This document shows, piece by piece, positions 23,317 through 34,737 of a stretch of 64,000 bases of DNA. Each line of letters begins with the position of its first letter. Position 1 is the stretch's first letter. The notes below the pieces were generated by a model. The model had not been told where the DNA came from, made no database searches, and was given only the letters and a program-made list of their open reading frames with translations. This DNA comes from Lathyrus oleraceus (lineage: Eukaryota; Streptophyta; Magnoliopsida; Fabales; Fabaceae). Where the stretch lies: assembly GCF_024323335.1 (NCBI RefSeq), contig NC_066580.1, positions 440,095,351 to 440,159,350 on the forward strand. Direction: 5' to 3'. Both the position numbers and the translations under genes were made by a program.

Positions 23317-25345
23317 CTAATAGGGAACATCTTTATCGGATGCATACAGGACTGGACCCACTAATTGCATCACTAATTACGATATTGATTTGTTGATGCT
23401 GTTACTATTGCTGCTATCAAACTGAATTACTACCCACTCAGGGGTCTTAAACACAGGTACTATTATGTTGACATCATATATATCCCTTGATTGTTGAATC
23501 TGGATTATGTTCTCATCCATCAACTTATGGATATCTCTCTTGACAACCGAACATCCACGGGGGTTCACACCGCAGATCGTACAACTATTGTGGTCGTGTT
23601 CACAATCACTAATAGTGCACAGGGTCTTATGCATCTCAACAAAATATCGACGAATACGTCGCACATCAAATACTCGGAAACTTCCCGGACAACCATCTAC
23701 CATATTAACAGAGGGATTACCATGAACAGGCAATGGGTTAGCTTTAACATTCGGCGCACCCTCCTCAAAGGACACCATCCCACTCTTCACTAGCTTTTGG
23801 ACCTCATATTTCAGTGGGTAGAAATTCTCAATATCATGGCCAGGATCCCCTTGATGAAAGGCACAACGGAGTTCAGGCTTATACCACCATGGAAGTGGTT
23901 CTGGAAATTGCGGCGGATTTCTTGGTTGGAGCAGGTTCTTGAGAACCAAAGATGGATATAATTCAGCATATGACATCGGAATAGGGTCTAAAGAGACCTT
24001 CTTCCTCTCAAAATTTTGTTGTTGTTGTTGATTATTGTTGGTGTTGTTTTAGTAGTTGTTTGTTCTTTGTTGTTGACGTTGTTGTTGAACTGTTGTTGAT
24101 TGATTGTTGGAAAACACTGGAATAACATATGATACTGGATGATAATGTTGACGTGGTTGCGGACTTCTTCTAACATGAGGCCTCTTCTGCCTCCCAACTG
24201 ACACTACATTGACTTTGCCTTCCTTATTCATAGCAAAATTATTACCATACCTCTTACTCGATGATACTTCTTCTTTAGATAACCGTCCCTCACGGACACC
24301 TTCTTCTAATCTCATCCCCATGTTTACCATTTCGGTAAAGTCACTGGGGGCACTAGCAATCATTTGCTCATAGTAGAACAAGCTCAGGGTCTTGATAAAA
24401 ATCATGGTCATGTCATTTTCTTCCAATGGAGGGTTGATCTGAGCGACAAGCTCTCTCCACCTATGGACATACTCTTTTAATGTCTCCTTGCCCCTTTGAG
24501 ACATCAACCTCAACTGGTCCTTATCCGGCGCCATATCAACATTGTACTTGTACTGTTTCACAAAAGCCTCACCCAAATCATTGAATGCGCGGACACTCAC
24601 ACTATCCAAACCCATGTACCACCTATGAGCGGCACCAGTCAGACTATCTTGAAAGTAATGAATCATTAACTGATCATTATCAGTTTGCATCGACATTTTT
24701 CTGGCATACATAACAAGATGGCTAAGTGGACAGGTATTTCCCTTATACTTTTCAAAGTCAGGGACTTTGAACTACATCGGGATCTTGACGTTTGGTACTA
24801 GGCAAAGTTCAGCAGCACTTTTACCAAACAGATCTTTTCCCCTCAAGGTCTTCAACTCCTTTCGTAGCTCAAGGAATTGGTCTTTCATCTCATCCATCTC
24901 CTCATAAACATCCAGACCCTCAGACGACTCAGAATGGTAGATGGTGTCCTCAACATGAGGCAACGTGTGAACAACCGGAGGTGTCACAGACATGACCGGG
25001 CTAGATGCCGGCATGGAAGAAAAAGTAGGCGCAAACCTTCAGGCACAAAGTTCGGCGGCATTCCCCACGGGAATCCGGCAGGCATAGCAGGAGCAAACTG
25101 AGTGGCAGGCAAGGTTGAAGTAGCAACCTCTAAGATGACAGTCCTTTGAGGAGGAGGAGTTGCAGGTATTGGAGAAGACTGACTTTGAGCAGCTAGTACA
25201 GACTCCATCATGGCAGTCAAGCGGGCAATCTCGTCCTTCAACTCTCGGTTCTCTTGTTCGAAGTGTTCCATGATTCTCGAATGATTGGCACGAGTATTGT
25301 ATTGATGAGTCAGCCTGGCTGAAGCACAGAAGAATAACCAATAAG
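23317..25345 (-). pseudogene. Gag, broken (element B)
   Basis: Capsid and nucleocapsid precursor. N-terminal coiled-coil-like stretch (MEHFEQENRELKDEIARL) near 25275-25220, then a Pro- and Ala-rich linker. The core Gag domain at 24711-24290 has DSLTGAAHRWYMGL and RGKETLKEYVHRWRELV, typical of the Retrotrans_gag family. A Gln- and Asn-rich tract follows near 24110-24000, then a zinc-knuckle-like CAFHQGDPGH and a Cys-rich motif (C..C......C..C) near 23630-23540. Damage: a 1-base frameshift near 25035, TAG at 24774-24772 and TAA at 24051-24049. The start codon is uncertain; the open frame continues upstream of 25345 without a clear choice. Confidence 0.85.
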
Positions 25346-25570
25346 ACATATGGCGGAAGAAAAACCTATTATACAAATGATGCATGAAATGCAATTCTTT
25401 GATTGTTTTTATTTTCAAGGAACATACTATTTTATTTTCATATATATATAATAACAATTGTAACAATTTGATTGACCAAAAAAAATTTCTTTTATTCATA
25501 TAATTTGGAAGGATTACACTGAGTACAATTTCAGAAACCAAAATACAAATACAAGAGAAAAGGAGACTAA

Positions 25571-27082
25571 TCATCCTAAGCATCCCCTAACAACGGTGTC
25601 AGATGATCTGGATGCAGGCACGTACTTCCTTCGGATGCGTTGAATCTCAGACTCAAAAGAAGTTTCCATCTGAGCCTTCTCAAGGACAAACTGATCAACA
25701 ATCTTCTTCCAAGCAACGGAAGGCTGAGGCATACTAGAGGAAGATGGACCCTCTGGCTCTCTCTGTCTCTTCATTACTCGGTCTTCAAGAAGTTCAATAA
25801 GTGTGTCTTTATCCTTAAACTCAAGCTGTAACTCCTCATGCTTTTTACTCAAAGCATGGAACCGCTCTTCCCACATATCCTTCTCTTGCTTCATCTTGGC
25901 GAGTGCGTCTTCCAACTCCTCTACATCTTGACTAGGGAGAGTTAATGGCTCAACCACAACCATAGACATAGGTTTCTCACAATCATAAGGCATCTTCAAC
26001 TCCAAAGCTCTCTTCTTCACCCAAGAAGTGTAAGCTTCCAAAGCTACACAGTTGCACGGACCAAGCTCGGATCTTCCTTTCCTATGCACATTATGCCAAG
26101 CATATACCATCTTCTGCTTCAAATGTTGGGGATATTTACCCTCTTGATAGAAAAGGCCTTCTAACTGAGTGTTATTAGGCTTGTCTCTCAAGGGGAACCC
26201 AAGTTGATGACGAGCCAAAGCAGGGTTGTAGTTGATTCCTCCTTGTATACCAATGAGAGGCACATTAGAGAATTCACCACAACTATCAATAATCTCCAAG
26301 CTACCCAATGAAGAATCATACCAAACTATATCATCATTAGTAAGATACATAAGTCTCTGAGACCACCGTAGACATTGTTTGTTCTCCATAAAAGCAAGCG
26401 TCTGAGGCAAGTGCGAAATAAACCACTTGTACAGAAGAGGAACACAACACAAAATATTCCCACCACCTTTTGAATTTCTCAAATGCAAATAAAAGTACAT
26501 ATCACCCAACAAAGTAAGCACATGATTCCCAATCAAGAAGATTCTAATAGCGTTAACATCAATAAAACCATCAATGTTAGGGAACAAAGCTAAACCATAG
26601 ATGAGCAACACAAAGATAGCTTCAAAAGCATCCACACTATCGGCTTGCGCAAAGGCAGTAGCTTCCTTAATGAGGAACTCAGAAGTCATCCCAAACATTC
26701 CTCCTTTCTTCACCCAATGAGCCTCAATCTCAGACTTCTTCAAATGAAGAGATTCAGCTATAAGATAAGATCTGGGAATCTCTTCCAATCCATTAAAAGG
26801 CACTTTGCTAGAAACAGGTATTCCCAAGAAATGGGAATACTCCTCTAACGTAGGCATAAGCTGATAATCGGGAAAAGTGAAGCAACGGTAAAGAGGATCA
26901 TAAAACTGAACAAACACACTCAAGAGTCTTTCCACTACATCTGCAGATAAAACAGATAGAAGCTTCCCATGGCATTGCTTAAAGTCCAAGGGATCTAATA
27001 CAAAAGATGATAGCTTCCTTAACTCTTTCAAGTCAGGACATCTGAAGCTTTACTTCTTAGTGTTCCTTCGTCCACAATCCAT
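25571..27082 (-). pseudogene. Ogre ORF1 (plant mobile domain-like), early stop (element B)
   Basis: This is the extra ORF that distinguishes Ogre-type elements, lying upstream of gag. The likely start ATG is at 27082-27080; TAA at codon 11 (27052-27050) interrupts an otherwise open frame of about 503 codons. After the stop 486 residues are open. Residues 1-350 resemble the plant mobile domain/DUF-type ORF1 of Ogre (FYDPLYRCFTFPDYQLMPTLEE, FLGIPV). Residues about 370-425 are highly charged with heptad-like spacing, probably a coiled coil, followed by a basic and Ser-rich segment (KRQREPEGPSSSS) and a second helical stretch. No enzymatic motif is seen. The role is unknown; an RNA- or Gag-related accessory function is only a guess. 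It is among the best-preserved genes in the window. Confidence 0.8.
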
Positions 27083-27930
27083 GGTCTGAAAATATTTGCA
27101 AATAAAACCTTAGTTCCTTGAAGCTATTTTCGTGTGATGAATGTTATGATACGCATGAATGCATGAATGCAACAATCACAAATAAGGGATCACACACAAG
27201 GCAAACAAAGGTCAAGGGATGAATCAAGTCATTGTCAAGATCAATCATCCATTTTGGTGGATTATGTTTTTCACCTTATCAACACCCAAGTTCCATTGAT
27301 ATTAATAAGACTTGATTGGATCAACCAAGAATCAAGGGTTTGTTGTGAGTCACAAGCATGGAGTCAGGTTAAGAACCATCCCAGAGGAGTGTAATAAGGA
27401 TAAAACTTGTAGATCATGTTCTAAAAAGTTCCCAGAGTCTTAATTTCATCTATCGGATATTACAGGTTAGGATGACTGGCTCATCAACCCATAATATTCT
27501 CAAGAGAAACTCGTCTGAGTGTAGTGTCGTGTAGCAACTGTTATCAAGTCTACACTTGAACAGTCTCCGCACTACGTCGTAAATAGGCCAAGTTGGGTTA
27601 AATGTTCTACGGTCCTCAGCTTCTCGGACCCCAAATCAGAGAAAGTAATTCCTAACCACAAATAACTTGTGTGACATTCATAACTCCAAAAGGGTCTCCA
27701 TTGAGTAGATGGGTCTCAAGCCAACTTGTTAAGGACTACTCCACACAAGTCGAACATGACTATACCATCCTCCTATCTTAATTGCACTCAAGTTCGGGTT
27801 AGAACTTATCTTACCACTCAGAGATCACCAAGCACAACAAGCAGATTATATCACACAAACAAATATACAAACATCAAATATACAAATATATACACACATA
27901 AAAAAAGTAGGCTAAACCCACTGAGGACTA
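27083..27930 (-). other. 5' UTR of element B
   Basis: About 850 bp between the PBS and ORF1 with no convincing gene. It contains one copy of the block that is duplicated in element C's 5' UTR ('ccattttggtggatt...ccattgatatt', 27250-27305). Confidence 0.8.
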
Positions 27931-27949
27931 CTCCCCAGCAGAGTCACCA
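27931..27949 (-). promoter_or_regulatory. Primer binding site of element B
   Basis: Reverse strand TGGTGACTCTGCTGGGGAG, 9 nt inside the LTR end. Ogre elements are reported to use tRNA-Arg. Element C has TGGCGACTCTGCTGGGGA at the same place. Confidence 0.8.
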
Positions 27950-27958
27950 CTTAATTTC

Positions 27959-29264
27959 TGTAGCGGTAAATTCATGACCATTAAGCTATGGATAAATATA
28001 ACGTCAATTAAACCAGAGTCGCCACCGCACTTTTATTGTTTCCAAGGAAAAAGGTAAAAGTATGAACAAAACCCCAAGATAAGAAGTTTTCAAATCAAAA
28101 CTAATAAAATGCCAGAGATTACAGGTAAGGGGGTTGGTTACACAGAGGGAATGTGTTAGCACCAAAAGTGTCCTAGGTACTCCTAGGGAACCCTTTTTTT
28201 GTGTGTATGTGTTTTGGCATAAAATATGTTTGCAATAAATAGAATGAAGGGATGAGAAAAGAATTCATTAATTATATTTTTGTGTTTGACAAGACCTTCG
28301 GACTTGTGCCTACGTACCAACATAAAATGAGGGATCAAAACCTCGTAGTTTGTGGTATCAATTTCAAAGTGAGTGGATTGCTTTTAACAAAAGTTTAAGT
28401 TTGAAAGAGGCACAAAAGGCCTAAAAGAGTTTGAATGAGTGTTAATTCTTTTTGTATTTTGAAATTTTAAGTCAATATGATTAGATTCATTTACAAATTT
28501 GCTTTAGAAAAAGAGTTTAAAAATGCAATGGCATAAGGCCAAAGTTTCTAATTTGCAATAAAGTTAAAGTTTAGAAATCACGAGCAAAAGAAGGCTTTGA
28601 AAAGAGGGAGAGATTTGAAATTTAAGAAGTGAGAGGAGATGAAGAGACTAATCCTAAGCAAAAATTAAAAATTAAGAGTTAAAAATATCTGACCAATGGG
28701 ATGTAATCCAATAGACAAGAATGTCATATAAAAACCCAATTTTCCCTTGAACTTTAGAATCAAGCAATATCAATACACAAATATCAAGATGAGGAGCAAG
28801 GCATCAAATAAATATAGCCACATCCAAGCTAGCAACTTCATAATCTTCTTCTTAAGCTTGCATGCATCAAATGACATACTCCTTGGATGGCTCAGAATAA
28901 GGCATTAGACACGGGTTCAAAGTAACATTTGCATCAAGACCATGTAGCAGATGAACTCAGAGGGATCTCAATACTTGCATCAGATGAAATTTCAATTCAA
29001 AAGCAATGGCTTCAGAAAAGTTGGCATTGGCTAAGTCCTTTTGCATAGGGAACATTGCCTAGTTCTAAGTCCAAGTCTCAGATCAAATCCAACAGTCCAC
29101 ACAAACATTTTTTAAGATTTTTTATTGTTATTATGTACATTAAGGTCAAAAGACCACAAACACCAACAAAATACACAAACAAGTATATACAATCACAATA
29201 TATGGCTCAAGTGAGCAAAGTGAAAATGACATTATAATAAATAAGTTAAATGGTATGAATAATG
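27959..29264 (-). repeat. 5' LTR of element B, PBS-proximal part
   Basis: Matches 10693-11999 of the 3' LTR with scattered substitutions; it begins at the CCGCTACA end and stops at 29261-29264 (AATG), where element C starts. It includes the conserved hairpin and the PBS-like GTGGCGACTCT (28015-28025, reverse). Confidence 0.9.
28172..28187 (-). promoter_or_regulatory. Conserved LTR hairpin (element B 5' LTR)
   Basis: CCTAGG-AGTA-CCTAGG on the element strand, 6-bp stem, in the same position as in the 3' LTR. Confidence 0.6.
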
Positions 29265-29963
29265 ATTTGTTTGTTTAAATTCAAAAGCTTTTCATTATCC
29301 AGAATCATTATGCAGGGACTTCTAAACCCATTGAACATAATGATCCAACGCTATCTCCCAATCTTGAATTCCTTGTATTTGAGGCAGAGGAAGATGATGT
29401 TGAAGGGGATTCCTGATGAGATTACCCGTCTTCTCGAACACCAAAAGAGCTCATTCAGCTGTATCTTGAGGATCAGCAGAACAGTCAAACTGGGGCATTG
29501 CAAATGCAATCAAAAAAAAAGAAGGGAGAAAGAGAGGGTGAAAAAGATGAAAAAATCAAAAATCAGGAAAAAAAATTCAAATCTTTTCAAAAGAAAAAAG
29601 AAAAGTATACCCTCAAGTCCCTAGTTGACTGATGCTGAATGGATTCAGAGTCGTTACGACCAATTGAATCTGATTGAAGAGAAGCGATTGACCGCCATGT
29701 GCCATGGTCAGTTATATCAGCAGAGAATGAAGAAAGCACTCGATAAGAAGGTCAAGCCTCGCGTGTTCCGAGAAGGTGACCTCGTGCTCAAGAAAGTCTT
29801 GTCTTTCGTGCCCGATTCCAGGGGCAAGTGGACTCCAAACTATGAGGGTCCATATGTTGTTAAGAGAGCCTTTTCAGGCGGAGCTTTGATGCTTACAACA
29901 ATGGATGGGGAGGATTTCACTCGTCCTGTGAATTCAGATGCAGTCAAGAAATACTTTGCCTAA
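29265..29963 (+). pseudogene. Pol remnant: intron end, pre-RT linker, integrase C-terminus (C copy 1)
   Basis: Begins inside the intron (acceptor TTATGCAG ends at 29315). The following bases encode the acidic pre-RT linker, recognisable by its KPIEHNDP start but interrupted by a stop near 29416, and then jump through a purine-rich stretch of Lys codons (about 29505-29615) into the end of integrase. From 29625 to 29963 a clean 112-codon frame covers the integrase C-terminus (FREGDLVLKKVLSF, GKWTPNYEGPYVVKR, ending KKYFA). RT, RNase H and the catalytic integrase core, about 3 kb, are missing. Nothing here can be catalytic. The 112-codon frame is unusually intact compared with A and B. Confidence 0.85.
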
Positions 29964-32900
29964 AAGAAAAAGTATATGCAAATGAAAAACAGAATAGCTC
30001 GCTAAGTTGAAAACCCGAAAGGGCGGCTTAGGCAAAAATGAGCGTCTCGATGGATAACCCGCAAGGGTAATCCAGGCAAAAATTAGAGACTTGAAAAAAT
30101 GAGTATATTTGCATCCCGCTAGATTGAGTACCCCACCCTGGGGCAATCTAGGCAAAAATGAGGGATTTGGCAAAGTAACTGCATCCTGACAAGACTTTCT
30201 GTTCCGCAGCTGTCTTTTCGTCGGAGGATTCTCGATTCGTCGTTGACTGAAGCTTCAAATACATCGAGATTCGAATTGGTAGAGAAAGGATCATTATGTT
30301 CAATGTAGCCCTCTTCCAATATATATCACTGATTTCAAATTTGTACAGATCTATGGAGTCTTGCCATTTGCAGGCTACCATTTCATCAAATAAATTTGAG
30401 CTTTTTATCCAATTATTTGCACTCTTATTTGTTTCAATTCAACAAATGTTTTGCATGTTTTAATTGATGAAATGTCATTGTTTTAAACAAATAAATTTTT
30501 TCAAATGGTTGTTTTAAAACAAAGTGAATATTCACGATGACAAAAGGATACTCAGGGATGTCTCAGTGCTCTCCCAAGGGTGGTATGATTCCCAACAGGT
30601 AAGACATGTGTTCATATTCCTGGCATTTGATTGTATCCTCTTTCTCCCGCTTTGTGGTTGGGGTTGTTCCCCAAGCAGAGATGTTGTTGAAGACTCAGTT
30701 TCTTCTCCAGCAGTAATCTCCCCAGCATGGATGTTCTCATTGTGGTAGATTCAGTGGTTGGTGGATTGATATCCCGGTACCTTACCGCTTTCCTCGGCAT
30801 TGTCGCAAGCAGAGCTGTTGGTGGGGTTGTTCCCCAGTATAGTCGCAAGCAGAGATGTTGTTGAAGATTTCGCGTTCTCCTCCAGCAGTAGTCTTCCCAG
30901 TGCAGTCGCCAGCGGAGTTGTTGTGTCTCTCCTCAGCATGATTGCTTTCCATTTTTCCCAGCTTAGTCTGCAGAATGATTATTGTGGCAGGTTCTGCCTG
31001 TTGAAAGCTCCCTCAATCCCCAGTAGGGTCGGTTGGTGGCTCTAGCATCCCCAAAGATTGGATTGATTTCCTGATTACTTTTGATCCTCAGTAGAGTGGC
31101 TTATTTGCAGAATCTACTTGTGTGATCCGTCGGATGTATGTTCTCCCCGAGTAGAGTGGCGTGTTGCAGAATCTACTTGTGTGGTGCTTTCTCCCTCAGT
31201 GGGTTGTTCCCCGAAAGGATGGTTGATAGTTTTCCCCAGTAGAGTTGCTTGTGCAGTTGGATTCTACTCGGATGATTCTCCTTCAGTGGGTTGTTCCCCG
31301 GAGTTGTTTGGAGTTGCTTTTGCAGCGATTCTTGGTTGAGCCATGAACTCTTGTTTCTCAGTTGATGTTGGGATCCCCTGCAGATATCCTCAGGATTCTC
31401 TTGTTCCCATACAGATTTATCTTGGTGGCAGTTTCTCCTGTTGTGACTTTCTGTACCCTGTTTGGGTTGTCTATTGATCCATTGCTCAGAGATTTAGTGT
31501 ATCCTGATCTCCTGATCCCCTGCAGTACCCGCAGATCTTTGCTTTACAGCATGTGGATCTCTGGCAGATTGGCTTTCTAGTTGGTTTTCCCCTGGAAGTA
31601 TAGTACCGGGCGTTTGATTCCTGGGCCTGTTTGTGTTAGAATTGTCTGTTTTGTCGGCATTCATCAAACATAATCACGCATATTCACGCATATTCATAAA
31701 CATCCAGATATTCATGTTGCATTGTTTACCATATATCTTTTGTTTGTTGTCTCCTGCTTTGGGTGATGTAGATCTCTCTATAGACCTTCCCAAGCAGATG
31801 TCGGGTGGTTAAATCTCTCCATATAGAGTCAGCCCATAAGCAGAAAGTGTCTGTATTTTCCTTCTGCAGTTCCCCACTGAGATATGTCCTCGTGGATGAC
31901 GGTTTCTTCCGTTTTCTCCCAACACATATATTGGGATGAATTTTCCTATTGAGTTATATCCTCATAGGACGTGTTTTGATTCAGTCTGTCTTTCCGGATC
32001 AATCCCGAATCGGCGTTTTGTCAGCTGTTTCTTGTGCTTCCCTGTGGAAGAAATGAATGGTTTGCCCAGTAACCGACATCAATTCATTTATCCCCGGTGG
32101 AGTTTTTTCGGGCCTCTACCCAGTAACCGGTAGTTGTAAGTCCTATCTTTTTCCCACTAGCAGAGGTAACCTTTGTGGTTCGTTCTGGTTGTTGGTGGAT
32201 TTTCTGTTGTTGTGATTTTTATCTCCAACAAAGTTTGCGTTTCCCGGTGGTATAAGTTGAATAAGTGCTCAGTAGTTGGCCTTCATTCACCCTATCCCCA
32301 GTGGAGTTTGTGGTCTTCTACCCCGTATTCGGTAGTTGTAAATCCCATGTTGTGATTGTTCTTCCCATCGGAGTTTGTGCCTTATGGTACAGTTGGATAA
32401 TTGCCGGATGCTTGCAATTTTATCCCAGCTGAGTCGTTGGTCTCTACCCAGTAGTCGGTAGTGTTAACCTCTTGTTTCCTCAGTCAGATTTTTGGTATTC
32501 TACCCCGCATTCGGTAGTTGTAAACCCTAATTTCTCCTTTGCAGAGTTAACCTTGTTGTTCATCCTAACCGATGATGGTTACTCTTTGTGGTTATCTTCA
32601 TTCAGTATTTGATGTTGATATTCCTCCCTTTGCTTGTGGGTAATTGCCGGATGCTAGCAATTTATCCCCAGCAAGTTGTCTTCTGGATCATTGCCGTATG
32701 TTCGCAATGTTATCCCTTTTGAAGTTGCCAGTGGGTCTTTTCACCGTTTGCTAGTGATTTGTTCCCCGGATCATTGATTGTTTATCAATGTATCCCCAGC
32801 CAGTCCCTGTGAATAATTGCCGGATGCTTGCAATTCATTCCCAGCGGATCGCCTTTCATTTACCCGTTTGCTCGGTAATGATTGTTGCTCCTTTTGATTG

Positions 32901-33149
32901 GTCATCATTATATGCCTATTTTGGTATCCCGGTGCCTTTCTTTTCGGTCGATTTATCCTTTGTTAACCCAGTAACCGGTTGCGGATAATCTTCCATGCGA
33001 GTACGTTATCCACGTTCTGACAGTAATGGATAATATATCTCATGCACTCTTCAGTCGAAGCCTTTTTTGTTTCCCTAGTCGGGTAAGATTCGTTATTCCC
33101 TTTGCGGAGTCGAATATTTCTCGGATAATTGCCGGATGCTTGCAATTTA

Positions 33150-34020
33150 TCCCTTTGAGTTGTCTTTCGTTTACCCGGATGCTTGGTATCGATTGTCTCT
33201 CTTCTTGATTAGTCACCTATTATATACTTCGGTATCTCTGGTGTGTTTTCCTTTTGAGTATATTATTCACGGTCTGCCGGTAATGAATAATATGTCTCCT
33301 GCGCTCTTTGGCTGGAATCCTTTATTGATCTTCCCCGGTAGAGTAAGATTCGTATTCTTTGTAGAATCGAATATCCATCCTTTAACCAGTTTGTGTTTTG
33401 GATGATGAGTGTTTTGGCATATATACCAATTCACGTTTTCGGTAGATCACCTATTATATACTTCGGTACCTCTGGTGTTTCTTTCCATGCGAGTTTATTA
33501 TCTACGGTCTGCCGGTAATAGATAATATATCTCATGCGAGTATTCTATCCACGTTCCGACGGTAATGGATATTATATCTCATGCACTCTTTGGGTTTGTG
33601 TCCCCAGTTGAGTAAGATTCGTTTTCCTGTTGTGGATTCGAACGTCCATCCTGTAAGTCGGTTTGCTTTTAAGCCCTCCCTTCGGATGATGAGTGTCTTG
33701 GCATATATACCAACTCACGTCTTTTGGTTAGTCACCTATTATATACTCCGGTATCTTTGGTGTCTCTTCCTTTTCGAGTATATTATTCACGGTCTGCCGG
33801 TAATGAATAATATGTCTCATGCACTCTTGGGATCAATCTTTTGATTGTTTTCTCCGCAGAGTAAGATTCATATTCCTTTTGAAATTGAATATCCATCCTA
33901 TAAACAAGTCTGCTTTTCTAGCTTTTCTTCAGGATGATGAGTGTCTTGGCATATATACCAATTCACGTTTCGGTCGGTCACCTATTATATACCTCGGTAT
34001 CCCTGGTGTTCCTTCCTTTC
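33150..34020 (+). repeat. 3' UTR tandem repeats, units of about 250-285 bp (C copy 1)
   Basis: Diverged units each contain 'gatgatgagtg(t)', 'ggcatatataccaa', 'cacctattatatac', 'acggtctgccggtaat' and 'gataatat(a/g)tctcatgc'. The 'gatgatgag' landmark falls at 33401, 33685 and 33933. The same array is at about 45850-46720 in copy 2. Ogre 3' UTR repeats of this kind are a documented source of satellite DNA. Confidence 0.75.
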
Positions 34021-34620
34021 TGCTCCCTATAATGACCTTGGTCTCCTGTGGAGTCAGATTTGCCTGAGTTTATGTACCTTTTTCAGGTCTTTCTCAGATG
34101 TTGGATTGATTGATATCTCTCACCCTTATACCGGTCTTAGATATTCATTCTTCCTGAGTTTGTTGCCCTTATACCGGTAACATCTCATCCTTGGCTTCCC
34201 CTGGAAAGTCTTTTCTAGATTTCCCCAGCGGATTTGTGTTGCTATTTGTGTTGCTGTATTGGCGTTTTCCCCAGTACACGCATTTTGTGGGTCAGCTTGA
34301 GTCTTTCCAATGGATTGTGTTCCCTGGAATTTCCTTCTCTCCCCAGTGTGAGTCCTTTCACTTACCCAGTGAGGTCTCTAGTCTGATTCCTGTTATCCCC
34401 TAATCAGAGTCGTGTCTTGCACACGTTGCGTCAGTTTTGTTTTCCCCAACTCAAAGTCGTGTCCTGCTCACACATTCTTTTTCTTTTATTATCCCCATAA
34501 GAGTCCTGTTAGAGTCTCTGTTCCTGGTGAGTGTATTACTCCGATGGATCGTCTTTTCTTCTGTGTGAACTATATCCCCACAGAGTTTGTGTCTTTTACA
34601 TGCATACATGTGCGTCATGA

Positions 34621-34635
34621 GGTCTCTTAGGGACC
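34621..34635 (+). promoter_or_regulatory. Conserved 3' UTR hairpin (C copy 1)
   Basis: GGTCTC-TTA-GGGACC, 102 nt before the LTR start; identical to the A and B copies although most of the surrounding 3' UTR is different. Confidence 0.6.
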
Positions 34636-34724
34636 AAAATTTGTCTCATTACTGTTATTTAAGCCCATTCTACCGCGTCGAGATGAAGATTTCTAAACTT
34701 CACTTCTCCGGCTAGAATGACCTT

Positions 34725-34737
34725 AAATAGGAGCATC
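34725..34737 (+). promoter_or_regulatory. Variant polypurine tract (C copy 1)
   Basis: AAATAGGAGCATC abuts the LTR. Compared with AAATAGGGGCAGC in A and B, the G run is shortened and the end has ATC. The same variant stands before the second LTR (47427-47439). Confidence 0.7.

Larger units (their letters stand above)
29964..34724 (+). other. 3' UTR of C copy 1 (about 4.8 kb)
   Basis: Long non-coding region rich in short pyrimidine blocks ('tccccag', 'ttcccc'), continuing from the 'gttgaaaacccgaaagggcgg' start shared with A and B after integrase. It contains many diverged tandem motifs: 'cccagtaaccggtag' (32080-32560), 'attgccggatgcttgcaattt' (32390-33150) and a larger unit after 33150 that is described separately. 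The numerous 60-90-codon forward frames have no domain and recur simply because the sequence is duplicated at 42668-47426. Confidence 0.85.

Noticed and set aside
18463..23793. Long forward frames opposite B's gag-pro-pol (for example 18779-19417)
   Set aside because: Antisense shadows of conserved reverse-strand coding sequence with no family resemblance.
30524..34630. Series of 60-90-codon forward frames in C's 3' UTR, some looking membrane-like
   Set aside because: They follow pyrimidine-rich repeats (many Phe, Ser, Leu) and are duplicated only because the whole 3' UTR is duplicated.
29265..34737. Reading C copy 1 as an independent insertion with its own two LTRs
   Set aside because: There is no LTR on its left; the sequence changes directly from B's LTR to internal sequence, and its right LTR is shared with copy 2.
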